Shown here: positions 7,607-15,519 of the stretch, piece after piece
Layout: every line of letters begins with the position of its first letter
How positions within the stretch are numbered: the first letter of the stretch is position 1
DNA from: Pseudacidovorax intermedius
Lineage (GTDB): Bacteria; Pseudomonadota; Gammaproteobacteria; Burkholderiales; Burkholderiaceae_C
DNA: 60,476 nucleotides
NCBI RefSeq assembly: GCF_001476815.1
Contig: NZ_LDSL01000098.1
Span: 1 to 60,476 of the forward strand
Direction of reading: 5' to 3'
Notes under the pieces: generated by a model
What the model was told of the DNA's origin: nothing
Database searches by the model: none
What the model saw: the letters and a program-made list of their open reading frames with translations, nothing else
Position numbers and translations under genes: made by a program

Positions 7607-8889
7607 TGGACCTCAATCGCAAGCTCGCCATCCTGGCCGACGCCGCCAAGTACGACGCCTCGTGCGCCTCGTCGGGCACCGACAAGCGCGACTCGCGCGG
7701 CGGCCGCGGCATGGGCTCCACCGAGGGCATGGGCATCTGCCACAGCTATGCGCCCGACGGCCGCTGCATCTCGCTGCTGAAGATCCTGCTGACCAACTTC
7801 TGCCAGTACGACTGCCTCTACTGCATCAACCGCGAGAGCAGCAACGTGCCGCGCGCCCGCTTCTCGGTGGACGAGGTGGTGCACCTCACGCTCGACTTCT
7901 ACGCCCGCAACTGCATCGAGGGCCTGTTCCTGTCCAGCGGCATCATCCGCAGTCCCGACTACACCATGGAGCAGCTGGTGGAGGTGGCGCGGCTGCTGCG
8001 CGAGGACCACGACTTCCGCGGCTACATCCACCTCAAGACCATTCCCGACGCCGACCCGGTCCTGCTGGCCCGGGCCGGCCGCTATGCCGACCGGCTGAGC
8101 ATCAACGTCGAGCTGCCCACGTCGGCCGGCCTGCAGGCGCTGGCGCCCGAGAAGGACGCGGGGGCCATCCGCCGATCCATGGCGCGCATGGCCGTGCACA
8201 TCGGCGAGGCCAAGGGCCAGGCGGGCGACGACGCGGCCGCGGCGGCCAGGGCGGTGTCGCTGCCGGTCACCGGGCCGCGCCGCGGCAAGGCGCCGCGCTT
8301 CGCACCCGCCGGCCAGAGCACGCAGATGATCGTCGGCGCCGACGCGGCCACCGACGCCGCCATCCTCGACACCAGCGCCAACCTCTACGGGGCCTACCGG
8401 CTGCGCCGCGTCTACTACTCGGCCTTCAGCCCCATCCCCGACGCCGCGAGCCGGCTGCCGCCCGCCGCGCCACCCCTGATGCGCGAGCACCGGCTCTACC
8501 AGGCCGACTGGCTGATGCGCTTCTACGGTTTCGAGCACCACGAGATCGTGCCCGCCACGCAGCAGGGCATGCTGGCGCTGGACGTGGACCCCAAGCTGGC
8601 CTGGGCCCTCGCCCACCGCGAGCGCTTTCCGGTCGACCTCAACACCGCGCCTCAGGAACTGCTGCTGCGCGTGCCAGGCCTCGGCGTGCGCGCCGTGCAG
8701 CAGCTGATGGCCGCGCGCCGGCAGCGGCGGCTGCGGGCCGAGGACCTCAAGCGGCTGCGGGTGCCGACGGCGCGGGTGATGCCCTTCGTGCAGCTCGACG
8801 GCCATCGGCCGGCCCGCGCGCTGGAGGCGCCCGACCTGCGCGCACGCCTCACGCAGCGCGCCGAGCCGGCCCAGGCCAGCCTGTTCTGA
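7606..8889 (+). CDS. Putative DNA modification/repair radical SAM protein (TIGR03916 type)
   Basis: The 427-residue protein has the radical SAM cluster motif C66-x3-C70-x2-C73 (CQYDCLYC). It starts with the family's KLAILADAAKYDASC block. A C-terminal helix-hairpin-helix segment (NTAPQELLLRVPGLG, near residues 347-361) suggests DNA binding. The family occurs with UdgX-like and DUF4130 proteins, exactly as here with the next gene, and is presumed to repair or modify a base; the substrate is unknown. The GTG start is set by the conserved N-terminus. A LexA-type box overlaps the start, suggesting induction by DNA damage. Confidence 0.92.
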   Translation: MDLNRKLAILADAAKYDASCASSGTDKRDSRGGRGMGSTEGMGICHSYAPDGRCISLLKILLTNFCQYDCLYCINRESSNVPRARFSVDEVVHLTLDFYARNCIEGLFLSSGIIRSPDYTMEQLVEVARLLREDHDFRGYIHLKTIPDADPVLLARAGRYADRLSINVELPTSAGLQALAPEKDAGAIRRSMARMAVHIGEAKGQAGDDAAAAARAVSLPVTGPRRGKAPRFAPAGQSTQMIVGADAATDAAILDTSANLYGAYRLRRVYYSAFSPIPDAASRLPPAAPPLMREHRLYQADWLMRFYGFEHHEIVPATQQGMLALDVDPKLAWALAHRERFPVDLNTAPQELLLRVPGLGVRAVQQLMAARRQRRLRAEDLKRLRVPTARVMPFVQLDGHRPARALEAPDLRARLTQRAEPAQASLF

Positions 8890-9035
8890 GCACCGCGTGG
8901 CCCGTGACGCTCGAGCGCGCAGGGCCTGGATCACGTCCTGCAGTCTTGCACTGACCCAGGGGGCTGATTCCGGCGCGGCGGCGGCGGGTCGCCTGCCTAC
9001 AAATGACTGACAGGCGACTGCCTACCTTACAGGGC

Positions 9036-10604
9036 ATGAGTCCCCGTGTCATCACCCTGGAGAGCGAGATCGATTGGCCTGGCTTCCGGAGGGAGGCACG
9101 CGCCCTGCTCGCCGCGCTGGTGCCACCCGATGAAGTGCAGTGGCAGACGCCCGGGCAACCGGCACCAGAGCTGTGGGCCGACCAGGAGGTGGCTCGCCCG
9201 TCCGCACCCCCTGCGATGCCGACGCGGCCGCTGGGCAGCGCAGGGCCGGCGCGCCTCGTGGTGCCGCCCGCCTTTCTGACGCTGTGCGAGAAGGTGGTGC
9301 TGCACCAGGACCCGCAGCGCTTTGCGCTGCTCTACCGGCTGCTGTGGCGTCTGGTCCACGAGCGTGGCCTGCGCCAGGACCCGCTCGATCCCGACCGCCT
9401 GCGCGCCCGCCAGATGCTTCAGTCGGTGCGGCGCGACATGCACAAGATGAAGGCCTTCGTGCGCTTCCGCCCCGTCGGCCAGCCCGAAGGCGAAGCGCCC
9501 CTGTCGGTGGCCTGGTTCGAGCCGGAGCACCACATCGTCGAAGCCGTCGCGCCCTTCTTCGTGCGCCGCTTCACGCAGATGCACTGGGCCATCCTCACAC
9601 CCGAATGCTCGGTGCGCTGGATGCCCGCGCCGCCCGGCGCACCGCCGCTGGCGGGCGATGACGCCCTGCCCGGCGAACTGGAGTTCGGCCCCGGCGCGTC
9701 GCGCGAGCAGGCCCCCGGGCCGGACGAGGGCGAAGTGCTCTGGCTCACCTACTACGCCCACATCTTTAATCCCGCCCGCCTGAAGCTGTCGATGATGGCG
9801 CGCGAGATGCCGCGCAAGTACTGGTCGAACCTGCCGGAAGCAAAGCTGATCGCGCCCCTGGCCGCCCAGGCCGCGGAACGAACCGGCCGCATGGTGCAGG
9901 CCGAGCCGGCCCCCACCCGGCGCCGCCTGCCGGCGCGGCCGCCGCTACCGCCCGCGGTCTCGCCGGGCCAGGACCCGGCGCACACCCTCGAAGAACTGGC
10001 CCGCGCCACCGACCGCTGCCGCGACTGTCCCATCGGCGAACATGCAACGCAGTCCGTGTTCGGCGAAGGGCCGCTGCATCCTGCGCTCATGCTGGTGGGC
10101 GAGCAGCCGGGCGATCAGGAGGATTTGGCGGGCCATCCCTTCGTCGGTCCTGCAGGACAGCTCCTGGACCGGGCGCTGGAAGCACTGGGCTGGTCGCGCG
10201 ACGCGCTCTACCTCACCAATGCCGTGAAGCATTTCAAGTTCGAGCTTCGCGGCACACGGCGAATCCACAAAAGCCCCGGCCAGCGCGAGGTGCTGGCCTG
10301 CCAGCAATGGCTGGAGCGCGAGATCGCGGTCGTGCGTCCCCGCGCCTTCGTCGCGCTGGGCGCCACGGCGGCGCGCGCGCTCGTCGGACGCGCCGTGCCC
10401 GTGATGACCGAGCGCGGGCAGTGGCTCGCGGGGCCGGAGGGCGTGCCGGTGCTGGTGACCTTGCATCCTTCCGCGCTGCTGCGTGGCGATCCGGCGGAGC
10501 GGGAGTCGCAGTGGCAGGCCTGGCTGACCGATCTGGCGCTGGCCAGCCGCTACCTCAGCGGCGAGGACGCCGAAGAACTCAGTCGTCCGCGCGCCGCAGC
10601 GTGA
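9036..10604 (+). CDS. DUF4130-UdgX fusion, covalent uracil-DNA binding protein
   Basis: The 522-residue protein fuses two families that are often separate. The first about 260 residues are the DUF4130/TIGR03915 'SAM-linked' module. From about residue 310 it is UdgX, a family-4-like uracil-DNA glycosylase. Motif A GEQPGDQED, the distinctive loop RRIH (H at about 411) and motif B HPSALL are all visible. In characterised UdgX the loop histidine attacks the abasic sugar and stays covalently attached to DNA. CxxC near residue 328 should help hold the 4Fe-4S cluster. An in-frame ATG at 9003 is possible, but the family's N-terminus fits 9036. It follows the radical SAM partner by 146 bases. Confidence 0.92.
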   Translation: MSPRVITLESEIDWPGFRREARALLAALVPPDEVQWQTPGQPAPELWADQEVARPSAPPAMPTRPLGSAGPARLVVPPAFLTLCEKVVLHQDPQRFALLYRLLWRLVHERGLRQDPLDPDRLRARQMLQSVRRDMHKMKAFVRFRPVGQPEGEAPLSVAWFEPEHHIVEAVAPFFVRRFTQMHWAILTPECSVRWMPAPPGAPPLAGDDALPGELEFGPGASREQAPGPDEGEVLWLTYYAHIFNPARLKLSMMAREMPRKYWSNLPEAKLIAPLAAQAAERTGRMVQAEPAPTRRRLPARPPLPPAVSPGQDPAHTLEELARATDRCRDCPIGEHATQSVFGEGPLHPALMLVGEQPGDQEDLAGHPFVGPAGQLLDRALEALGWSRDALYLTNAVKHFKFELRGTRRIHKSPGQREVLACQQWLEREIAVVRPRAFVALGATAARALVGRAVPVMTERGQWLAGPEGVPVLVTLHPSALLRGDPAERESQWQAWLTDLALASRYLSGEDAEELSRPRAAA

Positions 10605-11778
10605 TGAGGGTGATTTCGGAAGGCGCGCCCAGGCGCTTCGGCGGACCCCAGTAGCCCGTTCCCCGGCTCACATACACCCACATGTCCTGCAACCGGTGCA
10701 GGCCGGCCGTGAAAGGCTGCTGCAGCGGCACGAACAGGTTCCAGGGAAAGAACTGCCCGCCGTGCGTGTGGCCGGACAGCTGCAGTTGAAAGCCCGCTTC
10801 GGCCGCCGCCGGCGCACTGCGCGGCTGGTGGGCCAGCAGGATGCGCGTGGACACCAGGGGCGGCGCATCGTGCAGGGCCTGGCGCGGGTCGCTGGCGTGG
10901 GCCGTGTCGAAATGGCCGGCGGTGTAGTCGGTCACGCCGGCCACCAGCAGCATGCTTTCCAGCACCTCCTCGTCGGTCTGCGCGCCGTGCACGCTGCGCG
11001 TCTGCAGCACCACGTGCTCGTTGAGCAGCACCTTGAGGCCCAGGCGCTTCAACTCGGCAATCCAGGCATGGGCGCCGGCGTAGTACTCGTGGTTGCCCGT
11101 GACGACGAAGGTGCCGTGCCGCGCCCGCAGGCGCGCCAGCGGCGCGACATGCTCGCGCAGCTCGGGCACGCTGCCGTCCACCAGGTCGCCGGTGATGGCG
11201 ATCATGTCCGCGCCCAGGCGGTTGACCTGGTCCACGATGCGGCCGATGTAGCCGGCGCGGATCGTGGGGCCCACGTGCAGGTCGCTCAGCTGCGCGATGG
11301 TGAAGCCCGCCAGCCGCGCAGGCAGGCCGGCGATGGGCACCTCCACCCGCCGGACCGGCGGCGTGCGCCGCGCGAAGAAGAAGCCCACCAGCGAGTCGGC
11401 CGTGGCCAGCGCCACCACGGCCAGCGCACTGGTCTGCTCCCATTGGGCGCGCACCATGCCGAAGCCGGCCAGCCGGCTCGCGGCCCAGGCCGAGAGCAGC
11501 GCGACGTCGCGCAGCACCGCCAGGACGAACAGCGACGAGAACCAGCCCATGGCCAAAAGGCCCACCCAGCGCACCGGCTTGCGCCAGCGCTCCGGCAGGG
11601 GAAAGCGCTGTACGAAGGGCAGCGGCATGGCGGCGGCCGACACCACCAGCAGCAGGGCGAACAGCGGCCACAGGGCGGTGGCAGCGGCCAGGGCCGGCAG
11701 CAGCCGCACGGCCAGGAAGACGTGCAGCAGCGTGACGAGGAAGACGAGGGGAGCGAGGCGCATGACGAAGATCAACAT
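10579..11778 (-). CDS. Membrane-anchored metallophosphoesterase (YaeI/YkuE-like)
   Basis: The 399-residue protein has four N-terminal membrane helices (within about residues 1-150), then a calcineurin-like phosphoesterase domain. Metal-binding motifs appear in order: SDLHVG, GDLVDG, GNHEYY and, near the C-terminus, GHTHGGQ. Similar proteins hydrolyse phosphoesters, including lipid A precursors such as UDP-diacylglucosamine, but the substrate here is not determinable. The start is uncertain; ATGs at 11805, 11778 and 11763 all precede the first helix. Its last 26 bases overlap the end of the convergent UdgX gene. Confidence 0.88.
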   Translation of the reverse strand: MLIFVMRLAPLVFLVTLLHVFLAVRLLPALAAATALWPLFALLLVVSAAAMPLPFVQRFPLPERWRKPVRWVGLLAMGWFSSLFVLAVLRDVALLSAWAASRLAGFGMVRAQWEQTSALAVVALATADSLVGFFFARRTPPVRRVEVPIAGLPARLAGFTIAQLSDLHVGPTIRAGYIGRIVDQVNRLGADMIAITGDLVDGSVPELREHVAPLARLRARHGTFVVTGNHEYYAGAHAWIAELKRLGLKVLLNEHVVLQTRSVHGAQTDEEVLESMLLVAGVTDYTAGHFDTAHASDPRQALHDAPPLVSTRILLAHQPRSAPAAAEAGFQLQLSGHTHGGQFFPWNLFVPLQQPFTAGLHRLQDMWVYVSRGTGYWGPPKRLGAPSEITLITLRRADD

Positions 11779-11916
11779 TTTGCTGCGCCGCAACAAAACG
11801 TGCATGTGGGGAAACCCGCTTTCGGCGTGTTCAAGCGTAAGAAGAAGCGGGAAGACGTGAAAAAAGGCCGCCGGCCGGTCAGGGCCGCGGCCTGCGCGCA
11901 GACCGGCGCCTGAGGA

Positions 11917-12426
11917 TCAGCGTGCGCTCTGGCTTTGCGCCAGGGCCTGCGGCGGGTGGGTGGCCGCCGCGATGTCGAAGTTGGAGGGCCACAGGAAGAG
12001 CATGCGCCCCGGCGCACCCAGCGCCACGTTCAGCGTCTGCGTGAGCGTCAGCGTGCCCAGCGTCGCCTGCACGTCGTAGGTGCCGGGGCCGAGGCGCGCC
12101 AGCATGTAGGGGCCGTGGGCCGTGGCGTCCAGCACCTGCTCGCCGTTGTACTTGTTGACCACGCGCACGGCCACCGGCTCGTCGAACTGGCCGCGCGGGC
12201 CGCGGGAGACGGCGAATTCCAGCGTGGCACCCCAGCGCGGCGACACCATTTCCATGAAGGCCTGCTCGTCGCGGCCGACGCCGCCGCACATGTATTCGGT
12301 GCCCTCGGGCGCCATGCGGATGTCGGGCAGCGCGGCCGGCGCGGCGGCCGCCTGGCCGCAAAGCAGGGCGCAGGCCGCGGCGGCGACGCCGGCGCGGAAG
12401 AGGGAAGGGAAGGGCCGGAAGGACAT
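11917..12426 (-). CDS. Secreted protein of unknown function
   Basis: The 169-residue protein has a signal peptide of about 29 residues ending AAAAP. The mature part looks like a small beta-rich domain: strands such as VAVRVVNKYNGEQVLDATAHGPYMLARLGPG resemble the carboxypeptidase-regulatory-like or transthyretin-like fold found in periplasmic 'DUF' proteins, though I cannot assign a family firmly. A single cysteine lies near residue 47 in EYMCGG. It is separated from the metallophosphoesterase gene by about 140 bases on the same strand. Confidence 0.75.
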   Translation of the reverse strand: MSFRPFPSLFRAGVAAAACALLCGQAAAAPAALPDIRMAPEGTEYMCGGVGRDEQAFMEMVSPRWGATLEFAVSRGPRGQFDEPVAVRVVNKYNGEQVLDATAHGPYMLARLGPGTYDVQATLGTLTLTQTLNVALGAPGRMLFLWPSNFDIAAATHPPQALAQSQSAR

Positions 12427-12748
12427 GGGCTTCAACTTCAATGGCGAGGAACGGCCCCGGAACACGCGACCCGCACTGCGGGCCGCAAAGGCGTCCGGGC
12501 CATTGTGTGCAGCAAGAATCGGGCGCGGTCTCGGGACTGCTCCGCTTGACAGGCCGGCGCCGCTGGCATGAGCGCCGCTGCCGGGGCAAGGCATGCCGCC
12601 GTGCGCCCTCCGACAAGCCCGCCCCGCACCGCCGGTGACGTGCGCACGCGCCAGGCTGGGGCATCCGGAGCGGTTGCGGGCCTACATGGGGGCATCCGCC
12701 GGATGTCTAGAACCGCAGGGAATCCTCACTTCCTTCCATGACGACGCC
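12427..12748. other. Intergenic region between divergent genes
   Basis: These 322 bases separate the minus-strand gene at 11917 and the plus-strand gene at 12749. I see no convincing RNA, repeat or conserved open frame. A TTGACA hexamer occurs near 12547 on the plus strand but without a good -10 partner at the right distance. Confidence 0.5.
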
Positions 12749-13075
12749 ATGACCCAACCCGGCTTTCCCCAGTCGCCCGACATGCCGCAGTCCGGCGCGC
12801 CCAGCGCCGACGTCGCTGCCGCGCCGGCTTCCAACGACGGCGCTCATTCCTGGGTCGCCGCGGCCAAGGCCTTCGACGCCCGCCGGCCGGACCTGCCGGG
12901 CGAGCACCTCGCAGTGCTGGGCCTGGGCGTGCTGCTGCTGCTGTCCTCGGGCCGCAGCCGCTCGCTGATCGGGCGGCTGGTCAAGGCCGCCGCCGGCGGC
13001 GCGCTGGTGGCGCGCGCGGCCAGCGGGACCGGCGGCGTGGCGAAGCTGGCGCGGGTGATCGCAAAGGTCACGTGA
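12749..13075 (+). CDS. Small hypothetical protein with one hydrophobic segment
   Basis: The 108-residue frame has a Pro/Ala-rich disordered N-terminus of about 30 residues. A hydrophobic helix lies in the middle (LAVLGLGVLLLLSSG, about residues 54-68), followed by an Arg/Ala/Gly-rich basic tail. It resembles small membrane proteins common in Comamonadaceae, but no named family is recognised. Start at 12749 is preferred; an in-frame ATG at 12686 is possible. The structured repeat begins two bases after its TGA, which supports this being a real gene 3' end. Confidence 0.6.
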   Translation: MTQPGFPQSPDMPQSGAPSADVAAAPASNDGAHSWVAAAKAFDARRPDLPGEHLAVLGLGVLLLLSSGRSRSLIGRLVKAAAGGALVARAASGTGGVAKLARVIAKVT

Positions 13076-13077
13076 GC

Positions 13078-13193
13078 CCACCCCGTTTGGACTTCCTCAC
13101 TGCGTGTGGAAGTCCAATCCCCCTCAAGGGGCGCACCCGGCGGCCCGGCAAAGCCGGTTCCGCGGGTGCACTGACGTGGCCTGCTCCGCGGCC
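13078..13193 (+). repeat. Complete copy of the stop-codon-adjacent structured repeat
   Basis: It begins CCACCCCGTTTGG two bases after the TGA of the gene at 12749-13075 and runs in the same direction. It has the GGACTTCC/GGAAGTCC hairpin, CCCCTCAAGGGG, CCGGCAAAGCCGG and the terminal GGCC...GGCC block, as in the copies at 140, 36228 and 49335. Confidence 0.92.
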
Positions 13194-13289
13194 CTCGGAT
13201 CAGGAGGATGGCGCCGCCGATGGGGCGCCAGCGAGATGCGTCACTGAGATCGACGTCGAGCGCCTCCTCAAGCGCCCGCCGCCTGCGGC

Positions 13290-15311
13290 TCAGCCCTTGG
13301 CCAGCCGGTACTGCACCGGATCGGCCGTCAGGTAGCCCACCGCGCAGGCGAAGCGGTCCTTGTAGTTGGCGCGCACCAGCGGATCCAGCGTGGGCTGCAC
13401 GATGCTGTGGATGCTCTCCCAGTCCCCCGCGTGCTGGAAGTTGCTCATGATGTAGGTCCAGCCGTTGATCTCGTCCACGGCATGCAGGCCGGTGGACTCG
13501 GCACCGGCCGGCGTGGATAGGATGCGCGACAGCTTCTTCGTGTCGACGTTGTACGCCCACAGGAAGTTGTTGACGTGGTTGCCGCTGTCCTCGCCGATGA
13601 AGAGCGTACGCATCTTCTCGGAGAACTTCAGGTTGTCGGCGCTGGAGATCTTGTCCGGGTTGGTGGTGTTGCCCAGCGCGTCGGGCGTGGCCAGGTCCTC
13701 GCCGGTCAGCATCACGCGCGAGCTCACGGCCACCCAGTCGCTGTTGATGGCGTTGCCGTCGGAATCCTTGGCGCCGCCGGCCAGCTTGTGCTCCAGGATC
13801 ACGCCGCAGCTGAGCTTCTTGGGGAAGGTCACGTTGGCGCTGGCCAGCCAGCCGGTGCCGCCGTTGACCATCGAGGTCTGCACGTTGGTCACGCCGGAAT
13901 AGGCCAGCTTGTCCTTCACGTTGACGGTGGTGCCTTCCATCTTGGTGAAGGCCATGCTGCCGCCCTTGAGCGCGGCGTAGCGGTGCGTCTCCAGGAAGGC
14001 CGCGGCCTTCTCCTTGCCGGCCTTGACCTTGATCCAGTTGGCCTTGCCGCTGTAGAAGATCTTCGTGTAGCTGGCGTCGCCCGGGTCGGTGGTCTGCACG
14101 TCCATGATGTCCGTCGGCACAAGCGCATCGGCCAGCGCCTCGATGGCCGAGCTGGTGGCCGAGCCGAGCTTGATCCACGTCAGCCTGGCGGTGCTGGTGT
14201 CGGTCAGCCGCTCGTCGTAGCGCGCCACGTAGAGCGTGCCGGAGGACAGGTCGCGCGCCTTGTCGGCCACGAACATGAACAGGCCGCCGTTGGTGGCGTC
14301 GTCGCCCATCAGGGCGGTGCGCTCGTCGGGCATCACCTGGATCAGCTCGTGCGAGATGCGGCCCAGGTTGTAGTGCTTTTTGCAGCTGCCGGTGCCGTCG
14401 GCGTTGACGCTGATCTCGGGCAGGTGGCCATAGTGGTAGGGGTTGGCCTTGGCCGGGTCGCCGTACAGGTTCTGGCTGTAGGCCTTGAACATGGTGTTGC
14501 TGGCGATGGCGAAGGCGTCCGGCTCGTACTCCTCGCTCGACAGGTGCGTGCCCCAGGGCGACAGGCTGGCGCCGCAGGTGATCCACAGGCCGTGCGAGGC
14601 CGAGGTGTCGACGTTGTGGTACTTGACCAGCGTGAGCTTGCCGGTGGCCGGGTCCTGGTCGAGCGTGAGCACCGCCATCGGCGAGGGCAGCGTGCCGTAG
14701 GCGCTGGCGCCGGCCTGGTTGCGGGTGGTGTATTCGAACTGCACCACGGCGAACACCGGGTTGCCCTTGACGCCGGCCACCTTGGCGCCCGGCACCGTCA
14801 GCAGCGAGCTGCCGTCGGCGCAGTCGGAGAAGAACTGGCGTTCCTTGCCCGCCACCGAGGTGTCGAGGATGGGCTTGTTGTTGATGTCGAAATAGCCGCC
14901 GGCCAGGATGGTGCCGCCCTTGCCGTCCGGCACCAGGTCGCCGGTGGTGAAGTAGGGCTTGTAGGCCAGGGCATAGCTGGTGCTGCTGCCGTCGCTGTAC
15001 GACACCTTCATCACCGAGCTGGTGGTCATGGTCGCCATCTCGGCCGGCTTGGCCAGCGTGGGCGCGGGCATGTTGCTGAATTCGGTCGACACGTACTGGG
15101 CGGCCGGGCTGGCCACCGGGGCCGGTGCGGCGCCCGGTGCGGGCGCGGGCGCCGGGGAGGGCGCCAGGCCGGCGAAGCTCGCGTTGCTGCTGCCGCCGCC
15201 GCAGGCGGTCAGCAGCGCGGCGCCGCCCAGCGGCAGCAGGGGCGCGGCGCCGAACAGCCGGAGGGCCTGGCGGCGCGAGGGGACGGATGGGGTGTTGTCG
15301 TGGGTATTCAT
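13290..15311 (-). CDS. PhoX-family alkaline phosphatase (DUF839)
   Basis: The 673-residue protein belongs to the PhoX/DUF839 family of Ca/Fe-dependent phosphatases that release phosphate from organic esters outside the cytoplasm. The N-terminus has a twin-arginine pair at 13-14 (SRRQALRLFG), then a lipobox-like LLTAC with C37. It may therefore be exported folded by Tat and lipid-anchored. A Pro/Ala linker follows (about 50-70). Conserved PhoX segments include CGASLSPWGTHLSSEEYEP and DERTALMGDDATNGG-type acidic loops for metal binding. A second, divergent PhoX gene lies upstream on the same strand. A candidate PHO box sits at 15405-15422, 93 bases before the start. Confidence 0.88.
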   Translation of the reverse strand: MNTHDNTPSVPSRRQALRLFGAAPLLPLGGAALLTACGGGSSNASFAGLAPSPAPAPAPGAAPAPVASPAAQYVSTEFSNMPAPTLAKPAEMATMTTSSVMKVSYSDGSSTSYALAYKPYFTTGDLVPDGKGGTILAGGYFDINNKPILDTSVAGKERQFFSDCADGSSLLTVPGAKVAGVKGNPVFAVVQFEYTTRNQAGASAYGTLPSPMAVLTLDQDPATGKLTLVKYHNVDTSASHGLWITCGASLSPWGTHLSSEEYEPDAFAIASNTMFKAYSQNLYGDPAKANPYHYGHLPEISVNADGTGSCKKHYNLGRISHELIQVMPDERTALMGDDATNGGLFMFVADKARDLSSGTLYVARYDERLTDTSTARLTWIKLGSATSSAIEALADALVPTDIMDVQTTDPGDASYTKIFYSGKANWIKVKAGKEKAAAFLETHRYAALKGGSMAFTKMEGTTVNVKDKLAYSGVTNVQTSMVNGGTGWLASANVTFPKKLSCGVILEHKLAGGAKDSDGNAINSDWVAVSSRVMLTGEDLATPDALGNTTNPDKISSADNLKFSEKMRTLFIGEDSGNHVNNFLWAYNVDTKKLSRILSTPAGAESTGLHAVDEINGWTYIMSNFQHAGDWESIHSIVQPTLDPLVRANYKDRFACAVGYLTADPVQYRLAKG

Positions 15312-15404
15312 CGTCGGGGCTCGGTGGAACGGAAAAGGACCCGGCCGGCGGCCCGCCAGGAAGGCAGGCCGCCGGCCGCGAAGCCGAGACGATGGCGTGG
15401 CCCC

Positions 15405-15422
15405 GTGACAGGGGCGTGAAAC
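15405..15422 (-). promoter_or_regulatory. Candidate PHO box upstream of phoX-like gene
   Basis: On the minus strand the site reads GTTTCAC-GCCC-CTGTCAC. This is two 7-mers at the 11-base spacing of PhoB sites; one matches CTGTCAC fully and the other at 5 of 7. It lies about 94 bases before the ATG at 15311. Confidence 0.5.
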
Positions 15423-15519
15423 GGTCAGGCGACTGGCAGGCGGCCGGACTAGGCTGGGCGGTGACCCGGTGGTCCGTCCCCGTCGCCTGTGCTGGCCCTG
15501 GATGCCCCCGGCAGGGGCC

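Noticed and set aside
9014-9032. Second LexA site before the UdgX fusion gene
   Set aside because: CTGCCTACCTTACAG has a 9-base rather than 10-base spacer and lacks the AT-rich centre.
13072-13335. Open frame running through the repeat at 13078-13193
   Set aside because: It consists mostly of repeat sequence and of the end of the phoX-like gene in antisense; similar frames appear in each repeat copy by chance.
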